From Pseudomonas sp. B21-023 (lineage in GTDB: Bacteria > Pseudomonadota > Gammaproteobacteria > Pseudomonadales > Pseudomonadaceae): a stretch of 64,000 nt of DNA. The stretch lies in NCBI RefSeq assembly GCF_024749165.1, contig NZ_CP087190.1, positions 3,197,501 through 3,261,500 on the forward strand, read 5' to 3'. Made by a program: the position numbers and the translations under genes. Within the stretch, counting starts at the first letter, position 1. Every line of letters starts with the position of its first letter. Under the pieces are notes generated by a model. The model was not told the DNA's origin. It did no database searches and was given only the letters and a program-made list of their open reading frames with translations. Of the stretch, positions 48,085 to 58,657 are shown piece by piece.

Positions 48085-49092
48085 GTGCCCACGCCACGCC
48101 AATTCAGCAAGAAGACCAGCACCAGCAACATGCTGCGGCTCAAGTCCGGAGACGCCGGCAACCAGCGCCCCTATCGCGTCGACTTCGTCCTGCTCGAACA
48201 CTTCTCCATGGCCAGCTTCACCGTGGCGATGGACGTGCTGGTCACCGCCAACCTGCTGCGCGCCGACAGCTTCACCTCCACCCCGCTGTCACTGGGCGGT
48301 GATCGCGTGCTCAGCGACCTGGGCCTGGAACTGATCGCCAGCCCGCTCGATCCCCGCAGCCTGGAGGACCTCGACCTGTTGGTGGTGTGCGGCGGCCTGC
48401 GCACGCCATTGAAGTACCCTGACCTCGACCGCCTGCTGGGCGATTGCGCCAGCCACGGCATGACCCTCGGCGGGCTGTGGAACGGCGCCTGGTTCCTCGG
48501 CCGGGCCGGAGTGCTCGACGACTACGGCTGCAGCGTACACCCCGAGCAGCGCGCCAGCCTGGCCGAGATCAGCCCACAGACGCGCATCACCCCGGCCAGC
48601 TTCACCCTGGACCGCGATCGCCTGAGCGCCGCCAGCCCCAATGGCGCAATGGAGCTGATGCTCGGCCTGGTACGGCGCCTGTACGGCGATGCCCTGGCCG
48701 AAGGCGTGGAAGAGATCCTGTCGTTCTCCGGCGCACGCTATCGCCAGGTCGGACCCGGGGCGAAGAAGTCCATGAGCCTGCACCTGCGCACCATCGTCGA
48801 ACTGATGGAGAACAACCTCGAGGAAACCCTGAGCCTCGACCAGCTGGCCGCCTACTCCGGGCGCTCGCGGCGGCAGATCGACCGTTTGTTCCAGGCCCAG
48901 CTGGGGACCTCGCCCAGGCGCTACTACATGGAACTGCGCATCACCAAGAGCCGGCGGCTATTACAGTATTCGGACCTGTCGGTGATGGAGGTGGCGGTGG
49001 CCTGCGGCTTCGTTTCGGTATCGCATTTCAGCAAGTGCTATGCGGCGTACTTCGGCTATCCGCCGTCGCGGGAGCAGCGGCTCGGCGAATGA
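48085..49092 (+). CDS. GlxA/ArgR-type transcriptional regulator (DJ-1/PfpI plus AraC HTH)
   Basis: A 335-residue regulator. Residues about 25-190 form a class I glutamine-amidotransferase-like fold (VDFVLLEHFSMASFTVAMDV, LGGLWNGAWFLGRAGVLDD) without an evident catalytic role. The C-terminal third is a double helix-turn-helix of AraC type (LSLDQLAAYSGRSRRQIDRL, SVMEVAVACGFVSVSHFSKC). In Pseudomonas such proteins (ArgR, GbdR, CdhR) sense amino acids or quaternary amines. GTG 48085 is preferred for its GGAG. An ATG 45 bases later is possible. It is codirectional with the receptor but beyond its terminator. Confidence 0.85.
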   Translation: MPTPRQFSKKTSTSNMLRLKSGDAGNQRPYRVDFVLLEHFSMASFTVAMDVLVTANLLRADSFTSTPLSLGGDRVLSDLGLELIASPLDPRSLEDLDLLVVCGGLRTPLKYPDLDRLLGDCASHGMTLGGLWNGAWFLGRAGVLDDYGCSVHPEQRASLAEISPQTRITPASFTLDRDRLSAASPNGAMELMLGLVRRLYGDALAEGVEEILSFSGARYRQVGPGAKKSMSLHLRTIVELMENNLEETLSLDQLAAYSGRSRRQIDRLFQAQLGTSPRRYYMELRITKSRRLLQYSDLSVMEVAVACGFVSVSHFSKCYAAYFGYPPSREQRLGE

Positions 49093-49110
49093 TGCTGCCT
49101 GGGCGGGCCA

Positions 49111-49175
49111 TATCGCGGGGCAAGCCCGCGCAGGTTGCTAGACGGCGGTCGTGGGAGCGGGCTTGCCCCGCGATA
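49111..49175. repeat. Inverted pair of REP-type palindromes
   Basis: TATCGCGGGGCAAGCCCGCG (49111-49130) is followed after about 20 bases by the inverted partner GGGCTTGCCCCGCGATA ending at 49175. It lies between the convergent regulator and redoxin genes. Confidence 0.8.
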
Positions 49176-49195
49176 GGGCCGGAACGGACAACGGA

Positions 49196-49741
49196 TCAGC
49201 CCTGCTCATCGAGCAATGCCTGGATCACCCGCTCCTGCCCCGCATAATCGCCTTCGCCAAAGTGTACATGGCGCACCTGCCCCTTGCGGTCGACGAAGTA
49301 GTGTGCAGGCCAGAACTGGTTGCCCCAGGCGTTCCAGATCCGGTAGCCGTTATCCACCGCCACCGGATAGGCGATGCCCAGTTGCTGCACCTGCGCCCGA
49401 ACACTGTCAATGTCATGCTCGTAGTCGTACTCCGGCGTGTGCACCCCGACCACCACCAGCCCCTGCGCGCTGTAGCGCCGCGCCCAGTCGTTGACATGCG
49501 GCAGGCTGCGCCGGCAGTTGATGCAGTCGTAGGTCCAGAAATCCACCAGCACCACCTTGCCCTTCAGGGCCGGGCCGTCCAGCGGCGGCGAGTTGAGCCA
49601 CTGCTCGGCCCCGGCCAGCGAAGGCATGGGGCCATAGCTGTCGCGGGCCAGCAGGTGGCCGGCCAGGCCCAGCCCGAGCAGGGCCAGGGCCACGCCGCCG
49701 GCCTTGAGCAGGCGGCGCTTGCCGCGCGCCTCAGTTGTCAT
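49196..49741 (-). CDS. Membrane-anchored thioredoxin-like (redoxin) protein
   Basis: A 181-residue protein with an N-terminal membrane anchor (LLKAGGVALALLGLGLAGHL) and a periplasmic thioredoxin fold. The redox site is DFWTYDCINCRRSLP, with the CxxC at CINC as in DipZ-type redoxins. WGNQFWPAHYFVDRKGQVRH is the cis-proline side. It could reduce or transfer disulphides on exported proteins. The ATG 49741 overlaps the 3' end of the upstream small gene by 11 bases, so they may be cotranscribed. Confidence 0.85.
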   Translation of the reverse strand: MTTEARGKRRLLKAGGVALALLGLGLAGHLLARDSYGPMPSLAGAEQWLNSPPLDGPALKGKVVLVDFWTYDCINCRRSLPHVNDWARRYSAQGLVVVGVHTPEYDYEHDIDSVRAQVQQLGIAYPVAVDNGYRIWNAWGNQFWPAHYFVDRKGQVRHVHFGEGDYAGQERVIQALLDEQG

Positions 49742-50006
49742 GGCAGCCACTGGTGGCGTAGGAGCGGTACTCGACGCTCTGCGGCTTGCCCTGGGAGTCG
49801 AGGTAGTCCATGCGGGTGTTGACCACGCCGCAGGTGTCACTGCGGTCATCCTTCACTGACAGCACCTTCTTCACATCCAGCTTGTCGCCGTAGCGGTACT
49901 GCATCACGCTGGCCTCGTTGAGCGAGGTGCTGCTGGCCTGGGCGGTGATGGCGCCGAGACCGAGGGCGGCGAACAGGGCGGCGCTGGCGAGGGTCTTGAT
50001 AGTCAT
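49731..50006 (-). CDS. DUF2790-family small secreted protein
   Basis: A 91-residue protein with a clear signal peptide (MTIKTLASAALFAALGLGAI TAQA region) and mature part with YRYGDKLDVKKVLSV, CGVVNTRMDYLDSQGKPQSV and SYATSGCHDN. This is the DUF2790 pattern of small Pseudomonas periplasmic proteins of unknown function, some induced by copper or by two-component systems. AGGAGAA precedes the ATG. It diverges from the response regulator gene across about 220 bases, so that system may control it. Confidence 0.8.
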   Translation of the reverse strand: MTIKTLASAALFAALGLGAITAQASSTSLNEASVMQYRYGDKLDVKKVLSVKDDRSDTCGVVNTRMDYLDSQGKPQSVEYRSYATSGCHDN

Positions 50007-50225
50007 GGTGGTTCTCCTGATGCGAGGTCTTGGCATTGGGGAGGCGTCGCTCCCCGGTAGAGCCATTTCACTCCCGCCAGGTATCCCGCTTGTGTCCGCC
50101 CAGGCTGTGAAGTGCTTGCTCCTGTATCCACGGCAGCGCCAGATACACTGCAATACAAAGCGTGGCAGGCAAGCCCGGATTCGCTCGGTACACTGCGCCC
50201 AACCCTCACCTACAAGGACACCCCG

Positions 50226-50962
<737 letters not shown>

Positions 50963-50966
<4 letters not shown>

Positions 50967-52249
50967 AGTGGCCACGCACCCTGGCCTCGCGCCTGGCGCT
51001 GATCTTCTTCACAGGATTGGTGCTGGCCTATGGCCTGTCATTCAGCCTGCAGGCGTACGAGCGCTATGTCAGCAGCCGCTCGATGATGCTCAGCAACCTG
51101 GAGCTGGACGTGTCGACCTCGGTCGCCATCCTCGACCGCCTGCCCGCCGCCGAGCGCCCCGCCTGGCTGTCGCGCCTGGAACGGCGCACCTACCGCTACC
51201 GGCTGGACGAGGGGCTGTCCGGCGAGGCCATGCCCAGCGAGAACCCGCCGATGGCCGCCGACTCGATCGTCAAGGCCATCGGCGACCGCTACCGCCTGAC
51301 CTTCCAGGAAATCCCCGGCCCCAATGCGCACTTCCAGGCCCACCTGCGCCTGGCCGACGGCGCGCCGCTGACCATCGACGTCACCCCGGCACCGGTACCG
51401 GTGGCCACCTGGCTGCCCGTGGTGCTGCTGATTCAGCTGGCGGTGCTGCTGGCCTGCACCTGGCTCGCCGTGCGCCTGGCCATCGGCCCGCTGACCCGGC
51501 TGGTCCAGGCCGTGGACGACCTTGACCCGAACAGCCCCGGTCCGTTGCTCGACGAAAGCGGCCCGCGCGAGGTGCGCTACGCCGCCGTGGCCTTCAATGC
51601 GCTGCAGGCGCGCATCGCCGCCTACCTCAAGGAGCGCATGCAATTGCTGGCCGCCATCTCCCACGACCTGCAGACGCCAATCACGCGCATGAAGCTGCGG
51701 GTCGAGCAGATGGACGACGGGCTGGAGAAGGACAAGCTGTGGCACGACCTCGACGCCATGGAGCACCTGGTGCGCGAGGGCGTGGCCTATGCCCGCAGCA
51801 TGGACAGCGGCACCGAGGCGCCGTGCCGGGTCAACCTCGACGCCTTCCTCGACAGCCTGGTATTCGACTACCAGGACAGCGGCGCGCAGGTGAATCGCAG
51901 CGGCAGCGCCCAGGCCACCCTGGAAACCCGCCCCCACGCCTTGCGCCGGGTGCTGGTGAACCTGGTGGACAATGCGCTGAAGTTCTCCGGTGCCGCGCAG
52001 CTGGAAGTCGGCTGCGAGAACGGCGTGACGCTGATCCGCGTGCTCGACGATGGCCCCGGTATCCCCGAGGCGGAACTCGATGACGTGCTCAAGCCGTTCT
52101 ACCGGGTCGAAAGCTCGCGCAACCGCAGTACCGGCGGCACCGGGCTGGGGCTGGCGATCGCCCAGCAACTGACCCAGGCCATGGGCGGCAGCCTGACCTT
52201 GCGCAACCGCGCCGAAGGAGGACTGTGCGCGCAGGTCGAGTTGCGTTGA
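50963..52249 (+). CDS. Two-component sensor histidine kinase
   Basis: A 428-residue kinase with two membrane helices (residues about 9-28 and 150-170) around a periplasmic part of some 120 residues. A HAMP domain follows, then the phospho-acceptor in AISHDLQTPITRMKL and an ATPase domain with LVDNALKFSG, DDGPGIPEAELDDV and GTGLGLAIAQQL. It is translationally coupled to the regulator. A stem-loop follows. The ligand cannot be read from the sequence. Confidence 0.93.
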
Positions 52250-52252
52250 AGT

Positions 52253-52293
52253 AAAGGGCAAGCCCGCTGCTCAAGCCTGTGGGCTTGCCCTTT
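52253..52293. terminator. 13-bp stem-loop after the sensor kinase gene
   Basis: AAAGGGCAAGCCC pairs perfectly with GGGCTTGCCCTTT over a 15-base loop. Its arms resemble half of a REP core. Confidence 0.6.
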
Positions 52294-52391
52294 GACGCGG
52301 CCAGCAAAGGCGACAACAAAGCAAGATCGTTCAAGCCACCTCCGGCCCCCTCTGGCATGCTTGTCTGCCCTGTCGATTCGTTGCCGCTTCC

Positions 52392-53090
52392 ATGCCCAGC
52401 CCACCCCTCGCCCGCCAAGCGTTCCTCCACGGCGCCATCGCCATCCTGCCGCTGTCCGTGGCCGTTGCCCCCTGGGGCCTGCTCGCAGGCAGCATGGCCA
52501 TCGAAGCCAACCTCAGCGCCTGGCAAGGCCAGGGCCTGTCGGCCATCGTCTTCGCCGGTGCCGCGCAACTGGTGGCCATCGGCATGCTCAAAGGGGGCGC
52601 CAACCTGTTCTCGATCCTGCTCACCACCCTGCTGCTGACCTCCCAGCACCTGCTCTACGGGCTGTCGATGCGCCCGGTCCTGTCGGGGCTGCCGACTCGC
52701 TGGCGGCTGGGCCTGGGCTTCCTGCTCACCGATGAGTTCTTCGCCCTGACCAGCCACCACGACCAGCAGCAGTTCAACCGCTGGTACGCCCTGGGCGTTG
52801 GCCTGACGTTCTATGTGGCGTGGAACCTGTTCACCCTGGCCGGCATTGTCCTCGGCCAGAACATCCCGCACCTGGATCAGTTGGGCCTGGACTTCTCCAT
52901 CGTCGCCACCTTCGTCGCACTGATCGCGCCGCTGGTGCGCAACCTGCCGACCGTGGTGTGCGTGGCGGTGTCGCTGTTCTGCTCGGTGCTGTTCAGTTAC
53001 TGGCACTGGGAGACCGCCCTGGTCGCCGCCGGCCTGCTGGGCATGACCGCCGGTTTCGTCTGCCAGAAGTTCTCCGGAGGCCGCCCATGA
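52392..53090 (+). CDS. azlC: AzlC-family branched-chain amino acid exporter, large subunit
   Basis: A 232-residue membrane protein of the AzlC/YgaZ family, which with AzlD exports branched-chain amino acids or related molecules. AAPWGLLAG-like VAVAPWGLLAGSMAIEANLS, AGAAQLVAIGML and LLTDEFFALT are family features. About seven helices are present. The ribosome site is weak. Its stop overlaps the start of azlD (ATGA). Confidence 0.88.
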   Translation: MPSPPLARQAFLHGAIAILPLSVAVAPWGLLAGSMAIEANLSAWQGQGLSAIVFAGAAQLVAIGMLKGGANLFSILLTTLLLTSQHLLYGLSMRPVLSGLPTRWRLGLGFLLTDEFFALTSHHDQQQFNRWYALGVGLTFYVAWNLFTLAGIVLGQNIPHLDQLGLDFSIVATFVALIAPLVRNLPTVVCVAVSLFCSVLFSYWHWETALVAAGLLGMTAGFVCQKFSGGRP

Positions 53091-53401
53091 TCTGGCTGCT
53101 GATCTTCGCCATGGGCGCGGTGGTGTTCCTCAACCGCTACGCCTTCCTCGAGCCGCGCCTACCCCTGCGCCTGAGCTCCAACGCGCGGCAGTTCCTCGGT
53201 TTTGCCGTGCCCGGCATGCTCACCGCGATCTGCGGGCCGATCATCTTCCTGCCCGGGCACCAGCTCGACCTGAGCCCGCTGAACCCCTATCTGCTCGGTT
53301 CACTGGTGGCCATCGCCCTGGTGCTGTTGACCCGCAGCGTATTGCTGAGCATGCTGGCGAGCATGCTGATCTTCTTCCTCCTGCGCAGCTGGCTGGCATG
53401 A
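53087..53401 (+). CDS. azlD: AzlD-family transporter, small subunit
   Basis: A 104-residue, four-helix membrane protein, the partner of AzlC. LPLRLSSNARQFLGFAVPGM and LLGSLVAIALVLLTRSVLLS are typical. The gene is coupled to azlC upstream and to an AraC-type regulator downstream by ATGA overlaps, so all three genes form one operon. Confidence 0.88.
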   Translation: MIWLLIFAMGAVVFLNRYAFLEPRLPLRLSSNARQFLGFAVPGMLTAICGPIIFLPGHQLDLSPLNPYLLGSLVAIALVLLTRSVLLSMLASMLIFFLLRSWLA

Positions 53402-54234
53402 CCACGCCCCTGCGCGAACAGGCCCACCTGTGGCAGGCGCCCGCCCTGGGCGATGTCGAGATGCTGCACGCCCGCTATATCCAGCAGCGCTTCGCCCCGC
53501 ACGTGCACGAAGGCTATGTGTTCACCGTGATCGAGTCCGGCGCCCAGCGCTTCTGGCACCGAGGCAGCGAGCACCTGGCGCCGGTGGGCAGCATGGTGCT
53601 GATCAACCCCGACGAGCTGCATACCGGCGCCACCGCCCACGAGGCTGGCTGGCGCTACCGCGGGTTCTACCCCGAGCATGAACGGGTCACCGGCGTGCTC
53701 GACGAACTGGAACTGGGCCGCCATGGCCTGCCCCGGTTCAAGGACAGCGTGATCCAGGACCCGGCCCTGGCCGCCACGTTCAGCCACCTGCACCGGCTTT
53801 CGGAGTCCTGCGCCAGCGCCCTTGAGCAACAGACAGCCTGGCGCCAGGCCGTGCTGGCCCTGGTGCAGCGCCATGGCCATTGCGCCGAACCCGTCTCCCC
53901 CGGCAGCGAGCCGCTGGCCGTGGCCCGCGCCCGCGAGCTGCTGGAGAGCCAGCTGGCCGATCCGCCGTCGCTGGAGGCCTTGGCGGCCGCGGTAAACCTT
54001 TCGCCGTTCCACTTCGCCCGGGTATTCCGCCAGGCCACCGGCCTGCCGCCCCATGCCTGGCTCAAGCAGCGCCGCCTGGCACGCGCCCGGGAACTGCTCA
54101 AACGCGGCCAAGCCGTCCTCGAAGTCGCCTTTACCCTGGGTTTTGCCGACCAGAGCCATCTGAGCCGGCAGTTCAAGCAGGCCTATGGCGTGCCGCCGGG
54201 CGCCTATCGCCAGGCCTGTCTCAATCTGGCGTAG
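53398..54234 (+). CDS. AraC-family regulator coupled to azlCD
   Basis: A 278-residue AraC-type protein. The N-terminal half is a cupin-like arm (FAPHVHEGYVFTVIESGAQR). The C-terminal 100 residues hold the double helix-turn-helix (PPSLEALAAAVNLSPFHFAR and AVLEVAFTLGFADQSHLSRQ). It starts in an ATGA overlap with azlD, so it likely regulates the exporter or responds to the exported compound. Its 3' end overlaps the convergent AraC gene by 14 bases. Confidence 0.88.
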   Translation: MTTPLREQAHLWQAPALGDVEMLHARYIQQRFAPHVHEGYVFTVIESGAQRFWHRGSEHLAPVGSMVLINPDELHTGATAHEAGWRYRGFYPEHERVTGVLDELELGRHGLPRFKDSVIQDPALAATFSHLHRLSESCASALEQQTAWRQAVLALVQRHGHCAEPVSPGSEPLAVARARELLESQLADPPSLEALAAAVNLSPFHFARVFRQATGLPPHAWLKQRRLARARELLKRGQAVLEVAFTLGFADQSHLSRQFKQAYGVPPGAYRQACLNLA

Positions 54235-55000
54235 CGGCACGACTCCAGGCGCCCGGCGTCAGCCCGGTCATGCCGCGGAAAAACGCGATGAAGGCGCTGT
54301 CGCTGGAGAAGCCCAGCTCATCGGCGATCTCCCCCAGCGGCACGTTCAGCGCCAGGCGCTCGACCGCCCGCAGCAACCGCCACTGCTGGCGCCATTGCTG
54401 GTAACTCATCCCGGTGTCGCGACGCAGCAGGCGGCCAATGGTCTTTTCACTGGCCCCGGCTTGCCGCGCCAACTCGCCCAGCGCTGGCGGCAAGCGATCG
54501 AGGCCGTCCACCAGGCGCGCCAGGCGTCGGTCGCGCGGCAGCGGCAGCAGCATTGGCTGGCGCTGCGCGCTCTGCAGTTCGGCACGACACAAGCCCAGCA
54601 AATGATGATTGGCCCCATGCCGCCAGTCGCTGTCGAAGGGCGCCAGGGCAATCCGCTCGAGCAGTTCGCGCAGCAATGGATTGACGTCGAGGATGGTCAC
54701 CTGCTCCGGTAGCCCCTGCGCCGCCGTCGCATCCAGGTACACCGAGCGGTAATCCACCGTCTCGCGCATCCGTGCGCGGTGCGCCAGCCCGCCCGGTATC
54801 CACGCCGCGCGGCTCGGCGGCAACAGGCACAGCAGCCCCGGCGAGTCGATGCGCACGCAGCCCTGGCGAGTGAACAGCACCTGGCCTCGGACATGCCAGT
54901 GGTTGCCGGAATCATGGTCGCCCAGGGCCGAGCAGATGCCGATCACCGGTGCGCAGTGGGCGTCCGGGTCAAAAGCGCTATCGGGTGCGAGCCATGCCAT
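54221..55000 (-). CDS. AraC-family regulator with cupin domain, divergent from an MFS gene
   Basis: A 259-residue AraC-type protein of the NimR/YdhB-like group: a short cupin part (NHWHVRGQVLFTRQGCVRID, PPSRAAWIPGGLAHR) and an HTH (LGELARQAGASEKTIGRLLR, LGEIADELGFSSDSAFIAFF). It is divergent from the MFS transporter gene 100 bases away, the classical arrangement for a regulator and its drug or metabolite exporter. Its 3' end overlaps the previous gene on the other strand. Confidence 0.88.
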   Translation of the reverse strand: MAWLAPDSAFDPDAHCAPVIGICSALGDHDSGNHWHVRGQVLFTRQGCVRIDSPGLLCLLPPSRAAWIPGGLAHRARMRETVDYRSVYLDATAAQGLPEQVTILDVNPLLRELLERIALAPFDSDWRHGANHHLLGLCRAELQSAQRQPMLLPLPRDRRLARLVDGLDRLPPALGELARQAGASEKTIGRLLRRDTGMSYQQWRQQWRLLRAVERLALNVPLGEIADELGFSSDSAFIAFFRGMTGLTPGAWSRAATPD

Positions 55001-55103
55001 TGCAGCTTGTCCTGTTTCATTGATTTTATGGCCTGATCACGATAATGGATCACGGCTTGCCAACCCTACCATGGGCCTCCGATAAACTGCAGAGGACAAG
55101 CCC

Positions 55104-56237
55104 ATGCAAAATCGTTGGTGGCTGGCTTTCACCACTGCCATGCTCATGTTCCCGCAAATAGCCGAAACCCTTTACAGCCCGGCACTCGTATCGCTGGCCG
55201 AAGGCTTCGCGGTTTCCGCTGCGGATGCCTCGTTGACCCTGTCGTTGTACTTCGTCGCCTTCGCGGTCGGCGTGCTGTTCTGGGGTCGGTTGTGCGATAT
55301 CAAGGGCCGGCGGCCGACCATGCTCGCGGGCCTTGCGCTGTACGCCCTGGCGGCGCTGGCGGCACTGCTGGCCAGCGATTTCAGCCAGTTGCTGGCAGCG
55401 CGGATGGTCGCCGCTTTCGCCGTCGCGGTCGGTTCGGTGGTGACCCAGACCGCATTGCGCGACCGCTACGACGGCGCGGAACTGGCCCGGGTGTTCTCCC
55501 TGATCGGCGCGTGCCTGGCCATCAGCCCCGCACTGGGCATGCTCGGTGGCGGCTGGTTGGATCAGGCGTTCGGCTATCGCGGCGTGCTGGCCGCACAGCT
55601 GAGCCTGGCATCGGCATTGCTGGCCTGGGGCTGGCAGGCGATGCCCGAGACCCAGGCCGCCGCGCCCGCACTGACACCGTTGCGCCAGGTGCTGATGCGC
55701 CTGCTGGCGGACCGCCGGGTGCTGCTGGCCAGTGCGCTGGTGGCCTTGTTCAATATCGCCGTGTTCGCCTGGTACAGCTTGGCGCCGTTCGTCTTCGAAC
55801 GCCTGGGTCAGGCACAGTGGATGGGCTATTCGGGCGTGGCCCTGGCCCTCGGCTCGCTGGCTGGCGCGAGGCTCAATGCCCTGCTGCTGGGGCGCGCAGT
55901 CGCGGCCGCCACCCTGATGAAGGGTGCCGCGCTGCTGCTCGTGCTCGGCGCGCTGGGCATGACGGCGATCGGTGAATCACCGTGGATCGTCGCGCCAATG
56001 GCCCTGGTGATGGTCGCGTTCGCCATGGCCATCCCCTTGCTGCTCGGCTCGGCACTGGTGGCCTACGCCGATTGCCGGGGTACGGCGGCAGCTTTGTTCG
56101 GCCTGCTGTATTACCTGCAGATCGGCGCGGGGCTGCTGCTGGTCGGCATGCTGCAGATACTGGCGCCTGGGTTGCTGCTGATCGCGCTCGCCATCTGCGC
56201 GCTGAGCCTGGGCTATTTGCGCTATCTGCGCGGCTGA
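55104..56237 (+). CDS. MFS transporter, drug-efflux-like
   Basis: A 377-residue major facilitator with about 12 helices. The loop 2-3 motif A is FWGRLCDIKGRRPTMLAG. GACLAISPALGMLGGGWLDQ is the motif C-like antiporter signature, pointing to export (Bcr/CflA-like). It is divergent from an AraC-type regulator, which probably controls it. The substrate is unknown. Confidence 0.87.
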   Translation: MQNRWWLAFTTAMLMFPQIAETLYSPALVSLAEGFAVSAADASLTLSLYFVAFAVGVLFWGRLCDIKGRRPTMLAGLALYALAALAALLASDFSQLLAARMVAAFAVAVGSVVTQTALRDRYDGAELARVFSLIGACLAISPALGMLGGGWLDQAFGYRGVLAAQLSLASALLAWGWQAMPETQAAAPALTPLRQVLMRLLADRRVLLASALVALFNIAVFAWYSLAPFVFERLGQAQWMGYSGVALALGSLAGARLNALLLGRAVAAATLMKGAALLLVLGALGMTAIGESPWIVAPMALVMVAFAMAIPLLLGSALVAYADCRGTAAALFGLLYYLQIGAGLLLVGMLQILAPGLLLIALAICALSLGYLRYLRG

Positions 56238-56291
56238 CACCGTCGGATCCAGCCGCTGCTACACTCACAAGGCTGAACGGAGGAACCCGCC

Positions 56292-56519
56292 ATGTCCGAA
56301 CGAGAAATCACCACGCTCCTGTCGCTGATGAGCCAGCGCCAAGCCTGCCTGAGCAGCGCCTGCAAGGAGATCGCCGACTGGATCGACCGCCAGGGCGACG
56401 TGCCCGCCGCCGGCAAGATCCGCGCCAGCCTCAAGGCACTCGAGGCCGAAGACGCCCAGGTGCGCAAGACGCTGACCTCGCTGAACATCGAACGGCCGCT
56501 GCCCAGATTCCGCAGTTGA
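56292..56519 (+). CDS. Small conserved hypothetical protein, 75 residues
   Basis: A soluble, helical, charged protein (MSEREITTLLSLMSQRQACL, then a KIRASLKALEAEDAQVRKTL segment). CGGAGGAA precedes the ATG. I do not recognise the family. It lies 55 bases after the MFS gene and could be on the same transcript. Confidence 0.6.
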   Translation: MSEREITTLLSLMSQRQACLSSACKEIADWIDRQGDVPAAGKIRASLKALEAEDAQVRKTLTSLNIERPLPRFRS

Positions 56520-56603
56520 CCTACAGGCAAGGTTTTGAGGTAGCGCCGGTCAGAAATCAAGCAGGGGGCTGACTTGCAGTCCTTCGGTGGCTTGCCAGCG
56601 AAA

Positions 56604-56620
56604 GGGGCGCCTAGCGCCCC
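56604..56620 (-). terminator. Stem-loop ending the copper gene pair
   Basis: GGGGCG pairs with CGCCCC over a five-base loop. On the minus strand it is followed by TTTCGC. It begins nine bases after the stop of the PCuAC gene. Confidence 0.5.
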
Positions 56621-56628
56621 CTACTTGT

Positions 56629-57111
56629 TCAGTGGTTCATGTGCATATGGTCGTGGCCAGCGCCGGCCTCGGCGTTGAGCGCACGCACCGGAGCCTGCAC
56701 CTGCAGGGTTTCCTTCGCGCCCTTGGCATCCTCGATGGTCAGGGTCAGCGGCACCTGCTCACCCTCCTTCACCTGCTGGTTCAGGCCCATCAACATCACG
56801 TGGAAGCCGTTCGGGTCCAGCTTCACCGCCTTGCCGGCCGGCAACTCCACCGCCTTCACCTCACGCATGCCCATCACGTCGCCGTTCATGGTCATCTCGT
56901 GCACCTGCACGGTCTTGGCCACGGGCGAGGCGACGCTGACCAGCTTGCTGTCGCTGCTGGCGGTCAGGGTCATGAAGGCCCCGGTGGCATGCTGGTGCGG
57001 CACGCTGGCGCGTACCCAGGCGTCGCTTACGGTGGTCTGGGCCAGGGCCGGCAGGGCCAGGCTCATCAGTGCCAGGGCGGCCAGGCCGCGCTTGATCGGT
57101 TGCATCGACAT
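56629..57111 (-). CDS. Periplasmic copper chaperone PCu(A)C
   Basis: A 160-residue exported protein with a signal peptide (cleaved after ALPALAQ). It is a cupredoxin-like DUF461 domain. The copper ligands fit the H-x10-M-x21-H-x-M pattern: VHEMTMNGDVMGM near the middle and HVMLM later. The tail is rich in His and Met (GHDHMHMNH), which may add copper sites. It delivers Cu(I) to cytochrome oxidase with SCO proteins. The SCO gene is directly upstream with no spacer, so the two are one operon. Confidence 0.9.
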   Translation of the reverse strand: MSMQPIKRGLAALALMSLALPALAQTTVSDAWVRASVPHQHATGAFMTLTASSDSKLVSVASPVAKTVQVHEMTMNGDVMGMREVKAVELPAGKAVKLDPNGFHVMLMGLNQQVKEGEQVPLTLTIEDAKGAKETLQVQAPVRALNAEAGAGHDHMHMNH

Positions 57112-57720
57112 TCAGCAGATCTCCATCAGGGTGACCAGGTCTTCGGCGCATTCCTGGGCGTTCAGGGAATGGCCCAGGCTCAGGCGCAGGGTGCCACGGG
57201 TATCGTAGACGTAGCTGGTGGACGAGTGAGAGATGGTGTAGGTATCGCCGGCCGGGACTTTCTCGTAGAACACCTTGAATTCACGGGCCACCGCGTCGAT
57301 TTCCTCGGGGGTACCGGTCAGGGCGACGATCGACGGGTCGAAGGCCTTGACGTAGGCATCGAGCACCTCGGGGGTGTCGCGCTCCGGGTCCAGGGTGATG
57401 AACACCGGCTGGAACAGGTCGCGGTCGCGGCCACGCAGGATCTTGCGGATCTGCGCCACACGCGCCATGGCGGTCGGGCAGACGGCCGGGCACTGGGTGA
57501 AGCCGAAGAAGATCATCGGCATCGAGCCGTAGAAGCTCGACAAGGTGCGCTCGTTGCCTTGCGGGTCCTTGAGCTTGAACTTGCGCCCGAGGATCTCGTT
57601 GCTCATGTTCTTGCCGTACTTGAAGTCCAGGCCCCTGGCCGGGCTGCAGCCCGCCAACAGGCCAAGCCCCAGTACGCCCATCCCGGCGACAACCGCGCGC
57701 CGGGTCAACAGATCATTCAT
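57112..57720 (-). CDS. SCO1/SenC-family copper-delivery lipoprotein
   Basis: A 202-residue protein. The lipobox LLAGC places lipid-linked Cys25 at the mature N terminus. A thioredoxin-like fold follows, with the copper-binding CPAVC (Cys77, Cys81) and a distal histidine in YTISHSSTSY. SCO proteins load the CuA or CuB site of cytochrome oxidase, or act as thiol reductases. AAAGGATGG precedes ATG 57720. An in-frame extension upstream is rejected. It is in an operon with the PCuAC gene. Confidence 0.9.
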   Translation of the reverse strand: MNDLLTRRAVVAGMGVLGLGLLAGCSPARGLDFKYGKNMSNEILGRKFKLKDPQGNERTLSSFYGSMPMIFFGFTQCPAVCPTAMARVAQIRKILRGRDRDLFQPVFITLDPERDTPEVLDAYVKAFDPSIVALTGTPEEIDAVAREFKVFYEKVPAGDTYTISHSSTSYVYDTRGTLRLSLGHSLNAQECAEDLVTLMEIC

Positions 57721-57925
57721 GGAACCATCCTTTACAGGGAAGGTGCCGACCCCTGGGATGGGCCGGCCAGAAAACCGGGGCATTCTGTCACGCCACCCCC
57801 GCACCATCCACCCGACATCCGGCTGATCGGGCTGCAGCCCTTTGAATACGGGGCGCGACCGGTTGTCGCAGGGGTTGAATCCGTAACACTTTGTTGCTAA
57901 GGATCAATGCACAAAGCCTGAAAAG

Positions 57926-57999
57926 CATCGCGGGGCAAGCCCGCTCCCACGCCTGGATGCAGCTGCTGCCAGGCGTGGGAGCGGGCTTGCCCCGCGATG
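57926..57999. repeat. Inverted pair of REP-type palindromes
   Basis: ATCGCGGGGCAAGCCCGCTC and its inverted partner form long arms (about 30 bases each, with CCACGCCTGG also matched) around a short loop, between the SCO promoter region and the nfuA stop. It is the longest inverted pair in the window. Confidence 0.85.
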
Positions 58000-58015
58000 G
58001 CGTCACCACTGGCGA

Positions 58016-58609
<594 letters not shown>

Positions 58610-58657
58610 TCACAGACTTGCCGGCAGTGTACGCCAACCCGGCCGGGTAACAAAGTC

